Source: Chlorophyllum brunneum (lineage: Eukaryota; Basidiomycota; Agaricomycetes; Agaricales; Agaricaceae). From it: DNA of 64,000 nt. A model generated the notes under the pieces. That model saw only the letters and a list, made by a program, of their open reading frames with translations, was not told the origin of the DNA and did not search any database. Position 1 is the stretch's first letter. Each line of letters starts with the position of its first letter. Of this stretch, positions 46,651 through 57,912 are shown piece after piece. The stretch spans positions 124,001 through 188,000 of the forward strand of contig OY756140.1 of assembly GCA_963576785.1 (NCBI GenBank), given 5' to 3'. Made by a program: the position numbers and the translations under genes.

Positions 46651-48315
46651 TTGGCGGTAACGTCGAGGGAATACGAAAAGTGTTGAGGAAAGACGAGGTA
46701 GAAGGTGGTGGGCGGGAACAGAGAAGGGGGAGGTTGGAACAGGGATTCGAGAATTGAGACCCCGTTGAAACCCCCAAAACAACCACGGATATTCTCACGC
46801 TCCTGGAAGGCGCACGAGCCACCGCATTCTGAGCAATTTTTGACTCGGAAGATTGCTCGAATATCACTTTTCTTTTTTTCTTACATTTTCTCTTCAGACA
46901 ACCAGCTTTGAAATTCTGTAAAGTCCATTTTTATATGCCTCAGCACCTCTGGTTGTTTTGTTGAGGTGGAGGGATGGGTGGAAGTGGGCTGAATTGAAAG
47001 GAGTGCATACGAAGGGTGGATGTTTGTCGAAGTCGCGCGACGCATCTGGCCTGTTCGGAAGATGCCGTTGGCATAACACAACACACAAAGCTCCCCCATC
47101 CACATCAAACGCATGTTTGCATCGACCACTCGCACTGCCCTCTCAGCACGACAAACGTCCACTCCAAAAGAAATCAATCATGGAATCTCTCCTGATTAGC
47201 GTCAATTTAAGCACCACTGTACATCTTTCACCCTTGCTCGACATAAACCCCTCTGAGTCAGCTTTTGTACATAAGCTTTACATTACCCGGGCTAAATCTA
47301 GCCTTAGCACCAAGTATCGAGCGGAGAGGGAGAAAGAGACTCAATTCGGGAAGGCCTGGCCTATGTGCCGGCTAGTAAACCCCCACCCCTCCGCCTCCAC
47401 CCACTTCCACCGCTGCTTATCTCACCACTCCAACACCAAAAACCTCCGTTCTCGTCTGAGCGCTCATTTACTCTTACTAATCTTTCCAAAAAAAAAAAAA
47501 AAAAAGACCTCTTCCATCACAACAGCTCGAATCCTTCAATGACAGCTATCCCATTCCCATCTACCCAAAACTGATAACCTCTGATATCACACGTAACACG
47601 CTCTCATCATCCATCTATTCATTCTTAGAACAACGTTTATTCTTAGTATAAAATAATTCAATACCTTATCGGATCCGGAATTTTTCCATCATGGTGGAAC
47701 ACATGTTTATAACCCCTACTACAGTAGTAACACATGGGAAACATCACACACGACGTCTCTGTGCGTGTGTGTGTTCAAAATTGGCTCACATTTATCTTCT
47801 AAACTACCTATAAATATCCTTGCGTCTTTACCTATTTATAAACTATCACCTCCTCCAGAAATACACTCTTTGTATACTTTCAATTCCGTGTTCTTCCCTT
47901 CTTGTGTGAAGTGTAAATACACAGGAGTGACCGTTCCTTTTGCTGGTACCCCGCGCTCGAATTTGATCAAAATATCAACCAATAGCAAATGTCGCTTATG
48001 ATTCTAAATTCCCAAACATAGGACCGCAAATCCCCACTAGCCGGGACTTTTTAGAAACGAACTTGTTTTTAAGATAAGTATCATAAACCGTGTGTGTATT
48101 AAACCCATATTAATGTCCTCTTGTACACTTATTATAATATGATATGTTGTAGATCTTACACATGCTTACTTCTCAACCTACACACCATCAGAGCATTCAG
48201 AGTATTGTGACCAGACATAAAAGCAAGACCTAAACCGTTGAGAAAACAAAGAAAAGGAAAAAAAAAAAAGTGAAAGGAATATCCAGAGAGAAATCCATCC
48301 ATCCCAACCTAAACC
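46651..48315. other. long intergenic region; A18 run; no H4 gene
   Basis: About 1.7 kb upstream of H3 and downstream of the next minus-strand gene. It contains the H3 promoter, an A-run of about 18 at 47488-47505 and AT-rich DNA near 48050-48270. I looked for a divergent H4 (SGRGKGGKG, KRHRK) and found none. Confidence 0.45.
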
Positions 48316-50029
48316 TCAAGTCCCAACCTCCGGCCCTTGTTCACGTCTACGTTTCAATTCACGTCTACACCGTTCCTCTTCCCTTCTCTCACTCGCCCAC
48401 GTCTGATCATACGCAGGAGGTGCATCTTCTTCAACTCCCAAACCCGTCAATTGCGTTGTCGCCTGCGTAAATCCGACATACGTCCGACCCATAAGAGGTA
48501 TAACCCCAGGCCCCAAAAGGGTATCATCAACCACCGTATTCCGTCCCATATTTAGCTGCTGCTGTTGTTGGGTGGTGGTAGTATTTTCATCACTAGCACC
48601 AACGACAGCATCATTACCAGGAGAGATATTCCTGGCAGAAGAAGCAATAGAAGTTGTCGGAGAGGGTGGAGCGGCATTAGGGAAAAGCGATGAAGGTATT
48701 GACGATCCAGACGTTGATCCACTTGCTGTCCTTGGTCTTGCATACGATGATCCTTGACCAGCTGATTCCGGTCTCAATCCCATCCCCCTCCCGTTCGCGT
48801 TATCAGTATGAGACCCAGACCCAGAAGCAAGATAATGATACCCTGTCCCGGATCCAGAACCATGAGATCTCAATGGAATCTCTCCACCACCATCATGATC
48901 CATTCCACCTTCCCGTTCACGTCCACGTCCATGTGTACCCGCATTCGCATGTCCAAACCCATCATTCCCCTCTAATACCCAATTCCTTCCCACCTCCTTC
49001 CCATTCCCAATCATTGATGGTGATTCACTACGTTCCTTACCACCCCTAACTCCTCCATCCTCCATATCGCGGGTAACAACGATAGTAGGTAGTCCCGCAC
49101 TAGGTCCACCTCCCCGTTCTTCTCTTGTCGTCCGTACATCCGCATCCGAACCACCGGCCAGGCCAAAAATAACTTCCGGACTGGAAGCCCTTCCAACCTT
49201 TTTATTATTATCATCACCTCTGGCAATATCAGCGTGATCATGAGGCACAGCAACATTTGGGTCTGTCCCATGTGGTTGGTGATGATGATGATGTGTATCT
49301 ATACCAGGCGTGTTTGTACTGTGTCTTTGTGGCTGCGATTGTGGGCGGTGGGATAACAAGCGAGGAGATTGAGATTGAAGAGAGGGGATGGAAGCGAGTG
49401 ATTGGGTTGGATGTGGTTGATGGTGAGGAGCAGTCTGGGTATGACGGTGATCTTGATGACCGGGTGAGGGTAAACGTGGATGATGGTCGTGGGGTTGATG
49501 GTGTTGTTGTTGTTGTTGTTGACTATCAACATGGCAAGAGAGTTGTACCGGTGAAGAAGCCGCAGAGGATCCAGAACGGCGTGTCCGCGGTAGTGGCTTT
49601 GGTGGTACATAACCATTCTGTCCACTGCTCTTACCTACGACGAAGAAAACGATAGTTAGAATAAGCTTTAGCTTTGTGGAGAATCACCCAGGGGTAGGGC
49701 ATAAATAATGACGCACTTTGATTAGAGGGAAGTCTCGTTGAGTGATAATTTCGTAGAGCGAGGAGTGCACGCTCCTTGCGTAGTCGGTGACTTCGTTTAC
49801 GCACGAGGAGGATAGTAATAACACAGACTATAAGAAGGATACACCCAACAAGTGAACCAGCGATAACTGGGGTAGCCGTTGGTTTATGTGTCGACGGCGG
49901 ATTGGCATTTGACGGCGTCGATGAGGACGCTGATGATACATCAGTCGACGACGAGTCTCCTGACATCGGCGCCGACGATGTCCTAGCAAAACAATGAACT
50001 ATAGCCTCATAGAAAAGCAGTTCTGGCAC
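48316..50029 (-). CDS. single-pass membrane protein with long disordered cytosolic region and PPxY motif
   Basis: The exon at 49631-50029 carries a Ser/Thr/Pro-rich outside stretch (SSTDVSSASSSTPSNANP), a membrane segment (VIAGSLVGCILLIVCVITIL LV, quoted in part) and a basic stop-transfer (RKRSHRLRKER). The next exon (about 49570 down to 48316) is a long low-complexity tail, Ser/Gly/His/Asp-rich, with PNAAPPSPTTSIASSARN, polyQ (TTTTQQQQQLN), GPGVIPLMGRTYVGF and near the end GVEEDAPPAYDQTW, a PPxY motif. The ectodomain probably begins in further exons up to about 50230 (SAKSTSLLYPLPSPRR), so the 5' end given is a minimum. It has the same design as the 43113 gene: Thr/Ser-rich ectodomain, one TM, PPxY tail. 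Function unknown. Confidence 0.58.
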
Positions 50030-50373
50030 CTTTGTTGGGACATACGGTGTGAGAGGTGGTGGTCAGCAGACAAGAACAGAATTAGGACCATACCCCCTGC
50101 TCTCAGGCTGCCATCTCCGCTCTCACACTCCTTCTCCGCTTTCTGGACCCAAGGGGAAGTTTTCAGGAGGTTGGCCTACATACTGAGGTCGTCGAGGAGA
50201 TGGTAGAGGATAAAGCAGTGAGGTGCTCTTGGCACTGCAGTCGCCCCCCTTCTACATCAGCTTGGCACTCTCACCATATTCATTCTCACAAGCCCAGGCG
50301 CCCAGCCTTGGGCCACATCAATTAATCGTACATGACGTGCACAAAAAAACAGACACAGAAAATAAACGACCAC

Positions 50374-51472
50374 CTATTTCCTCGCAAACGTAATCTTAAT
50401 CTTGTTCTCTCCATCCAACTTGTAATTGTGCAACGCATCCTTGGCCACCGTCGCACTTCCCTCATCCAGATACTCCACGAACGCAATGTCCTTTTTGGTG
50501 GGGATCATACGCACCTCGTACAAATTAGGATATTGCGAGAATAGAGACATAAGTTGATCTTTGGTGACATTCTCTGGTAGGTTTTGCAAGAACAGAATTT
50601 TGTTGGGTGGAAGGTATTCGTCTGGCATTTGGACTGCGGGTCGCTTCGATTGAGGTAACGCAGCACCACCATCCACTAGTTGCGTGTGAATGAAAGTGGG
50701 GTAGAAAAGTAAAGCTACACATACTTTCAGCTGCCATACGCTTCAATCTGAACTTGGACTTTATCGGATTAGTATACCGAGTCGCCTCTGTCATTCACAA
50801 CATGTCAGCAGTAAACCGAAGCGAAGGGAAGCACCATACACACTTTTGTGGTCTTCTCTCCGTTTCTTAAGTTCATCAAAATGCTCGGTATCGAACTTTT
50901 TTACCACGGCGTCGGATCGCGTCTTCGCGAACGAGATTTGCTAAAATACGAATACGATCAGTCAGAAATCAACTAAAGCAAGTTCAAAACGCACCATCGG
51001 TTTCGAATACAAAGGGAATCGCTGAACATCCTTCAATGCCTTCTTCGCGTGGTCCACCGACGCAAACGACACGAACGCTTGACCTCTCATCCTCAAATTA
51101 CTATGCGCCACCACATCCAGCACCTCGCCATAAGACTTGAAAAGCCCCCGAAGTGTCGCCTTCATCACTATCAAAACCAAACCCAACACAAAAGGTTCAC
51201 AAGGCCATCATATCTCGAATAGGGGATTACGCACCTTGTGGCTTGACTTTTTCATTTAAATTCTGGATATATAACGTCTCACATGGATTTTCCTCCACCG
51301 CAGGGGTCTGACCAGGGACATCTGTACCATCCGTCGTCACTGGTGGTTGTCCTGGTACTACGGGTTGTTGTCCAGGTATTACAGGAACCTGGCCCGGGAC
51401 AGGTGGTGCAAAGCCTGGCGGTGGTATACCTGGCTGCGGTTGCTGGATTGGCGGCGGACTTGGCTCGGCCAT
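50374..51472 (-). CDS. U1A/U2B''-family spliceosomal RNA-binding protein (two RRMs)
   Basis: A nuclear snRNP protein. The start ATG 51470-51472 opens a Pro/Gln-rich N-terminus (IPPPGFAPPVPGQ). RRM1 has RNP2 TLYIQNLNEKVKPQ, then LRGLFKSYGEVLDVVAHSN and RNP1 MRGQAFVSFASVDHAKKAL, and after an intron QISFAKTRSDAVVKKFD. The linker has ELKKRREDHK and KRMAAE. RRM2 has RNP2 NKILFLQNLPENVTKDQL and RNP1 KKDIAFVEYLDEGSAT, ending KITFARK with TAG at 50374-50376. The order and the K-R-S-D-A-V/K-F-D segment are those of U1A, U2B'' and Drosophila SNF. In fungi one protein may serve one or both snRNPs. The Pro-rich extension before RRM1 is longer than in metazoan U2B''. Confidence 0.86.
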
Positions 51473-52031
51473 TGCGAATTCTGGTCAAGCTAGTCAGTCC
51501 AAGGTCGGAATGTTGCACTATGTTTGGTGGTATTTGGTTACAGCATCCAACAATATCTCGGTATTCATCGCTTATTACACCGCAGAACTGAGCTCATTCC
51601 CTGAGCCAAGTTCGACATCGAATCAGAACTCCTAGAAATCGGGACGGGTATCACAAGGACGTCAGGTTTATTCTCCCAAGCAATTCACAACCTTTATATT
51701 CACCTTCATCATGATTCTCACCAGACCCCTCCTGGACGACAGCACTTAAATGAATCGAACCCTCCGTACCTTTAATAATTATAGCATGGAAACGAAAGAA
51801 AAGAATCTATTCCGAGAATACACATCCAACATATTCCACAAATAAAAACACCACCAACGGTCATTAACTCTCATTAGCATCATCGTCACAGTCATGATTA
51901 ATTTGTCCGAAATTCTAATCAGTAAATTACCTCCACCCAACAATCCTTCCTTTTTACCCTTTTGTTAAACGTGACAAAGGCAGTGCGGGCCCTTGCCTGT
52001 CCCAAGAGACGCGGCAAGAACCCAATAGGAG
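51473..52031. other. intergenic, no supported gene
   Basis: About 0.56 kb: promoter of the snRNP gene and 3' flank of the phosphotransferase gene. No other signal recognised. Confidence 0.42.
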
Positions 52032-53775
52032 TCAGGACGATTTCTCTGGATGAACCCAATGTCCGTACTGATCCTTCTTCCTCACCGTAAGACACGCAAT
52101 ACCCATATACTCCGTGATATCACTTATGACGAGATACACGAATCTCCCATAGCTGAATAACGAAAACAGCAACGTGACCCAGACCAGAATCGCAGTGTTG
52201 ACGGTACTAGTCTGGATGATGGGAGACCTAAAAATAATCAACCAAAGTTAACATCCACCAACTCAGTGAGGCGTAAAGATAAAATTAAAACTACTCACCT
52301 GCCCACTAGCCTCGGCAAATTCGCATCGACAGCTCCGATTACACTCCACGCCCATACCCAATCCCACCTTGGGAACCTCTCGCTCCCCAAAGTCACATGC
52401 GAAAGAATCATTCTTCCCACCTGGTGCGCAAACTGTAATCCCCACGCACACAAGAATGGAACAAACAACGCCGAATGTATGATTGCTGAATGATTGAGTG
52501 CAGGATGAGATAACCATGCGACTTGAATCACTGTTGGTACGAGAAAGGGTAAGAGAAGGCTGAGTGGGTTGGTATCTTTTGTGTGGGGTCGAATAGTGTT
52601 TGGATCTGTACGCGAAGTGTACACGTTGAAATAGGCGTGACCAATGTTTAGTCCAAGACCGAGAGCACCGAAGACCATGAATGATTCGTTAAGTGGGATG
52701 TTGGGAATCAAAGTAAATGGATAGACGTGGTCAAGCCCCAAGAACGTCCAGATCCTAGTTTCCCAGAACAGTGTACCTTGCACTCTATATGAGCCTAAAT
52801 GAAGAGAAGCGACAGCTGGGGGCACTCACCACGGAAGCCTGTCACAACGTATATTGCCACAATCAATAGGATTCCTTCGATTGGTCCAGAGAAGTATCCA
52901 AGGAATAAGACACCGGTGTGGTACTCCTCCCAAGTTGTCAGGTAAAAATTGCCAATGGTAAATATTTCCGACGCGACGGTCCACCATGAACGTCCAAGCC
53001 CGAGCGCACGTGAAGCGAGAATGACCTCAAGCTACGGTTGTTGCCGATTTAGGGTCAGGATTGGAGGGGAACGAGTAATGTGGACTCACAGTAGTGTTCA
53101 ACGCGTCACAGCCTGTGGTTCTTTAACCGTCAGTTGTCCGCTCCTCAAAGTCAGCAAAAAAAAACGTACCATGGTCAAACATCTCTCCAAGCGGACCAGC
53201 CATACCCGTCCTACGAGCTTGCTTCCTGGAATCCCACGTCAGCACAGATGATACTCCAGCCTGGACATGAACAACGCTCACCCGTCTATCGCATCTAGAC
53301 TCTGATAGGCAAACAAGCCAATAGCCCACCTTACGAGTTATCAGCGTCGCAATCGAGTAGGTGAAGAGTGAAAGGTAGAGGCATACGTGAAGTATACCCA
53401 TTGCGGTGGCCCATGAGGTCTAGAATTCTCAACGTCTTTCTCCGTCAGGTAAAGAGGGTCATAGTAGACCAGTGTTAAGAAATTAACAAACACAATGCCC
53501 AATCCCGTAAGAGTAATCTGCTCAAACACTAAGCCCGTCGGGGATTATAACAAAAAAAAGCGACGCACGGCGTTGGGAGCCACATTCAGAGGCCACAACG
53601 TGACAAGCCAATTCCAGAACGGATTCAAGACATAACGGGACACCAAAGACCTATTAAACAATCCTCATAAGCCGAAAACACCATCCAACAACCAACAAAA
53701 CACATACTTGTCAGCACCTCTATACACGTATTTTTCGAGATTCGGCAATGAGCTGTCAGACAAAAACCTTCCCAT
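52032..53775 (-). CDS. choline/ethanolamine phosphotransferase (CDP-alcohol phosphatidyltransferase)
   Basis: An ER-membrane enzyme that transfers phosphocholine or phosphoethanolamine from the CDP-alcohol to diacylglycerol, the last step of the Kennedy pathway. The ATG at 53775 opens MGRFLSDSSLPNLEKYVYRG. The CDP-alcohol phosphotransferase motif D-G-x2-A-R-x8-G-x3-D-x3-D is visible as DGKQARRTGMAGPLGEMFDH followed by GCDALNT. Many hydrophobic helices follow: ITLTGLGIVFVNFLTLVYYD, WAIGLFAYQSLD, GPIEGILLIVAIYVVTGF, NESFMVFGALGLGLNIGHAY, LLLPFLVPTVIQVAWLSH and, in the last exon, TAILVWVTLLFSLFSYGRF. It ends YGHWVHPEKSS at 52032. Homologous to yeast Cpt1/Ept1; which head group it prefers cannot be told. 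About eight introns, not all bounded exactly. Confidence 0.9.
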
Positions 53776-54589
53776 TATCCCCTAAACCTACTTCTTCTTC
53801 TTCTTCCCAACTCGTCCTAGGTAACAAGGATTCTAAGAATTTCGAACGAATGTTGTTGGGTGGTGGCTTGGAAGTGGAAAAAAGTGAAGCGGAGAGCTTA
53901 AAGGAGAAATCGGAGGAAATATTTTGCCCCTGGCTCAGGGTCATTGGTGTAAGTGATCCAATGCCACCGATCGTGTCTGGCCCAATCAGATTGCGCACGT
54001 GAAACTGATGTCATCGATCCGGGCCGACCCGCGTCCCGATTGACAAAAGACTCAAGGAGAGGACAGTTCGAGTATCATATAGTCAAAGCTGACACAAGAT
54101 GAGTTCTTTTATTCTCTGGTATCGGAAATGCATGTGATACATAAGTGAAGTTGAGTCTAGAACAAGAAGCCCCCTTCAACAACAACCATGTTGGATACCG
54201 TCAAGTATTCCTCAATTGCTACCCCAGGACACACCGAACTTCATCATCGAACGCTAGCGATATTTCAACGGCTCTGTACTGCGGATCACACATATTTTGG
54301 TGAATAACTTCGGGGATATCGGTGCTTACATAAGCGTATTTGTCAACCGTTCCGGCTTGGTTCCTACTGGCATTCGTCCAGGCTCTGTTTGCGTCAACGA
54401 TGTCCACAACGGCAGTCGCAGCCCCCACGCGAGGTGCAATCCTCCATCTCTACGCCGCTATGCTCCGCACGTCCCGCTCTTTCAGCTCCTACAATTTCCG
54501 GCATTATTTCGTTCGAAAAACAAAAGACACATTCCGAACCATGCAGGCAAGTTATTTCTTCCTTTTGCACTCAAACCTTGTACTTATGT
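53776..54589. other. intergenic, possibly decayed coding sequence
   Basis: About 0.8 kb between the phosphotransferase gene and the ABC-exporter relic. Open frames on both strands near 54219-54530 are protein-like but unrecognised, and may be further decayed parts of the exporter. Confidence 0.3.
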
Positions 54590-55642
54590 CTCGCATTTCC
54601 CCCTCCCCCAGGCTGAAGAAGATCCAACGAGGCTGCGTAATATGTATGATGAGGCTGTGAAGGATCTTACAGTTGTACGTCGTAGTGCAATTGTTAACCA
54701 GTTATATGGAGGATGGCGGTTGGCAGTGGAAGTAGAACGGAAGTCAGAGCAAGTCAAGGAACGGGGGGACACTTGATTTTTTAATATCATTGCTATAAGG
54801 CTCGTAGCGCCCACTTTAATGCGTAATGCCTGGCCTACAAAACCACTCCTCACCATCGGTCTATTAGTCTGCCTCCTATCTGGCACAATAACTTCTATAT
54901 CCTCATTCCTCCTCTCAGTATCCATCGGAGCAAACGACGTTTCTACCATCAATGCGTTTGGTGGTATTTTTTGCAAGTCACGGCTCTTGATGGTATTTTT
55001 TTGGGATTGAGGCATCATGACATGTGTTGGACGACAAGTTTGCGAAAGGGGCCCAGAATAATGCCTGGTTTGATGTTGTTGTGTTGGACTCGTATGGGGA
55101 AGTTGACATTCGTCGGTATCGGAACCACACCTCTATCCGCTGGTGTAATGGCCCATCCAAACTGGTCCCGCGGGAACTACAAAGTACGAAACAAAAGAGA
55201 AATAGAGGATGTGTTGTATGAAGTGTTGTGCAATATTAAAGGAATCAAGTCGACGGGGATTTCACAACCGTTTTGGACACTGCTGGAAATGTCGGCGGAG
55301 AGAGCTATGAAGACGGGTTGGTGAATGTTGGTTTGTTAAATGGTGACGAGTTCAAGAATCAACTGGGGGAAATATCAGGTGGACAGGCGCAGAGAATTCA
55401 AATTGCGCGAGCGTTAGCAAGGAAAAAATGCATTTTACCCATTCCCGATGAATGTATCAGTAAGTTGGATGTGGTAAAGTGTTGGAAGCTGTCGACAATG
55501 TCAAAAGAACAAGGAGAGGGGAGAGAGAGAAGAGAGAATGATGGTTGTGACGCATAAAAATGAAGTTACGAGGATGTGTGATAAAGCTGTGGTTGTGAAG
55601 GACGAAGAGGTGTGTTTGGGGGGTTGGCGAGAGGTTAGGTGA
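54590..55642 (+). pseudogene. STE6-like ABC exporter, decayed C-terminal half
   Basis: Pieces in changing frames recall the second half of a fungal Ste6-type ABC transporter (exporter of lipidated mating pheromone in the plasma membrane). In order: WPTKPLLTIGLLVCLLSGTI and VSIGANDVSTINAFGGI (start of the second membrane domain), GLRHHDMCWTTSLRKG, KREIEDVLYEVLCNIKGIKS (helices of the domain), LLNGDEFKNQLGEISGGQAQ + RIQIARALARKKCILP (ABC signature LSGGQ-like and Walker B side), DECISKLD (D-loop), and VVTHKNEVTRMCDKAVVV (H-loop) with a stop near 55642. The Walker A loop is not found, the Walker B glutamate context is changed to IPDEC, and frames shift several times. The first half of the transporter is missing. 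It must be non-functional as it stands. Confidence 0.66.
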
Positions 55643-55706
55643 GGGGCCATTTGTTTGGGATTTTGTTCTTCTGATGTTTTATTGTCGTTGACAATTATCG
55701 TCGCTC

Positions 55707-56200
55707 GTGGTGTCAATCCCTAACTCCCTAACTCCTTTCCTACCCCGCACCGTGCAAGAGCTCGAGCTCAACTACAAAGTCCTTGCTGAGTACGAGTCTC
55801 ACTTTCGTCCCAGATCCTCCCTCCGAAACAGCACCTTCGCTTTGGAATTTTACATGCTTTTAGATGCGAATGGCCGAGAGCTTCCGGTTGACGTGGAATG
55901 GGACCGATTTTCAAGCCTTATGTCGAATAACTCACCTATGTGTGTCAAAGTAGAACAGCGCATCATCCAAGCAACCAACGATATTTCAATACTGTAAAAA
56001 TTATAGTTCATATACAACTGAGCTCAGACGTATTTTACAACGAGGAAGTCGAAAAAGCAATTCAAAGTTCGGCCCTTCACCATAGCCTTTAGGCATAGAA
56101 GACGGCGACGTTCAGTAGATCCAGGAACCTTGAGCTACACAGAAAACTCATTTCTAAGATACAAACCTACTGCAGTTGTCCCCCCTCCGCATTTTCTTCT
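55707..56200 (+). pseudogene. unknown protein gene, decayed at its 3' part, entering the inverted repeat
   Basis: The frame at 55707-55997 reads as a plausible protein (RTVQELELNYKVLAEYESHF, LRNSTFALEFYMLLDANGRE, PVDVEWDRFSSLMS). It stops just inside the left arm of the inverted duplication. The mirrored copy on the other arm (minus strand about 60701-60471) stays open further and reads LYKFVDHIQLSSDVSYNEEV and RRHRRSVDLGNLTYRK, showing that the ancestral protein went on. The left copy has several stops in that part. The tail of this gene lies antisense to the 3' end of the secreted gene in each arm. Family not recognised. Confidence 0.42.
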
Positions 56201-56379
56201 TCAGGAGTCGAAGCGGAGGAAGGGTGATTAAACATAGTGGGTCCGATAAGGGGAACTCTGTCGCCCAGGGCATCGAGGGCTGAACCCGGGTCTGCGGGTA
56301 GCGCAGGTACCTGCGGTCCAGGTATAGCTTGGACAAAAGTGACCAGGGAGGTGAGGGCGATGAGGAATGAGGGCCTCAT
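56167..56379 (-). CDS. small secreted protein, VPLIGP family, 70 aa
   Basis: Signal peptide MRPSFLIALTSLVTF with cleavage region VQAIPGPQ. The mature part is about 48 residues: VPALPADPGSALDALGDRVP then LIGPTMFNHPSSAST and an acidic end EEENAEGGQLQ. It contains no cysteine. It is the mirror-image duplicate of the gene at 60329 (AGDTVPLVGPSIVPSFSAS), and the third member is at 61788. The leader is of the same type as in the Kex2-site genes at 11-19 kb, whose mature parts are entirely different. A TATA-like sequence (TATACACAAAAG region, read on the minus strand as TATAAAAAGGCGG) lies about 105 bases upstream. Confidence 0.66.
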   Translation of the reverse strand: MRPSFLIALTSLVTFVQAIPGPQVPALPADPGSALDALGDRVPLIGPTMFNHPSSASTPEEENAEGGQLQ

Positions 56380-57912
56380 TGCTGATGTTATGGAAAACTT
56401 GAGCTTGATGTTCTCAAGTGAGCTTTGGGTGATCTAATACTGAATAAATGACGGTTGTTCTTTCCAATACCCAACCCCCACCGCCTTTTTATACACAAAA
56501 GCGAAGGCATTCTATGGGTACATCGGGAGATTTTTCGGACTAGAAACAACAAAACAATATTCATTCTGGCACTACCGACTTTCACCCACTGGTTCGTGAT
56601 CCCCGTTGCTTTCCCACTTACCACTTCGGAATGTGTCCTACAGCAGATGCGAATAATCAAAAATTTCTCCCGCTTTTTTCGAGTGTTCAGTTTGAATGGG
56701 CACCCGGATTTTCAGGTTTGTATCACACCACTGGAGTTCTTCGCATTCCTCCACCGAGCGAACCGAAAAGAATTGTGAACCGGTCGTAGTAGAATAGTAA
56801 TATTTCGTTAATTGATAGGGGCTTGTAGCTTGAACTTGGATGGCCATTGTTACCCCCAGGTTATCCCACTTGGACCATGCCCTCTGAGTGTGGACGCCGG
56901 TATGCGAGAGATCGCATTGATACACACCCAGGATACATCCAAGGCACGCACATTTTGGTTCCTTAGAAAGCAAGGATCAAACACAGCGTAGATAGAGCGG
57001 GCGAGAACCATAAACAAGAAAATCATAGTGGTCTACCAACTCAAAGCACGCGAAGTTTTTGACAGATTGTTCCTTCAGCTATGCCCTGTGGGGGTCTGAG
57101 TTGAAGATATTCATTACTTCGATAGCCCCGTGCCCCAGATCGTAGACCGGATATCAAGCACTAAGTTTTCGATATTACTTGACTTTATTCGGTGTATGGA
57201 TAATGTCTCGCGCGTCTTTCGCATTCCTACTTGCGGACCCGTGCATCCATCGGCTGGCGATACACAATGAGGGCCGACCAGTAAGTCCTTGCCCGGTAAA
57301 TGATGACATCAATCAATCTAATCTGGAACACACTACTAATATTCGATCCCGTAAGGGCTTGGGGACTTCTGAATTTGCGATGCTCCAACACCACCATTCT
57401 GGGTAATAACCCAAGGCACCGCCTGACGCCCACTACTTTCCACAATCTTGCGATATCGAACTTGAATACCTGATACCATAAAGTATGGGGTTTCGAGTTT
57501 TGCAGTGTTGGGTGGTCGTTTTCGATGTCTATTTCTGTAACGAATTTTGAACGGAAGAGAGCGCGGAGGGGGAGGGGGGAATGGATCATGAGCCAGATCG
57601 AACAAAGTACTTGACAGGGACCGATACCAGGCGGTGCAGAAAAGTTGAAAACATCTGCAGCGCTCGTATTACGTCCCGACAATGCCAGCATTATACCATC
57701 ATGAACAAGAGAGGCACACGATAGGGGTTGGAGTGTCTGATATGCATGTAGTTGATGCCCTGGGACGAGAAACAGCGTATGACTCGCTGGCCCTCTTCCT
57801 CAATATCCAGCAGGAGGGGCAGAACCTTTTCAATGGCCGTCGTCTCTGTATGAGCGGCTTGCCTTTGAGATCGATGAGACTGGCCACCATGATGGCCGTC
57901 AGATTTAAGCGA
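56380..57912. other. upstream half of the left arm, then unique spacer
   Basis: 56380-57265 is the promoter region of the secreted gene and is duplicated in inverted form. 57266-57912 is spacer without a supported gene; the minus-strand frame 57227-57691 and plus-strand frame 57682-57927 show no domain. Confidence 0.38.
56984..57008 (+). promoter_or_regulatory. shared distal element, copy 3 (left arm)
   Basis: CAGCGTAGATAGAGCGGGCG followed by AGAAC lies about 605 bases upstream of the 56167 gene's ATG. It has an AGATAG GATA-type core. Confidence 0.52.

Larger units (their letters stand above)
55940..57265 (+). repeat. inverted duplication, left arm (about 1.33 kb)
   Basis: The reverse complement of this segment is found at about 59436-60775. 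Matching landmarks: TGTGTCAAAGTAGAACAGCG near 55940-55960 against the right end of the other arm, TATACAACTGAGCTCAGACG at 56019-56038, the secreted-gene promoter at 56460-56500, CACTTCGGAATGTGTCCTAC near 56622, and CGTGCCCCAGATCGTAGAC and CATTCCTACTTGCGG near 57129-57236. The arms differ by substitutions and small indels. Between them lie about 2.2 kb with the PQ-loop gene. Confidence 0.85.

Noticed and set aside
47488..47505. A18 run as a sign of a retroposed copy
   Set aside because: No upstream cDNA-like sequence or target-site duplication seen; treated as a simple homopolymer.
48316..50029. CAA/GTT and GAT-rich simple repeats as a satellite or CRISPR-like array
   Set aside because: They encode polyQ and Asp/His-rich parts of a disordered cytosolic tail; no regular repeat-spacer pattern exists, and CRISPR is not expected in a fungus.
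57227..57691. 154-codon minus-strand ORF between the left arm and the PQ-loop gene
   Set aside because: It has no domain or coding-like composition, and part of it lies in the duplicated promoter arm where the mirrored copy is not open.
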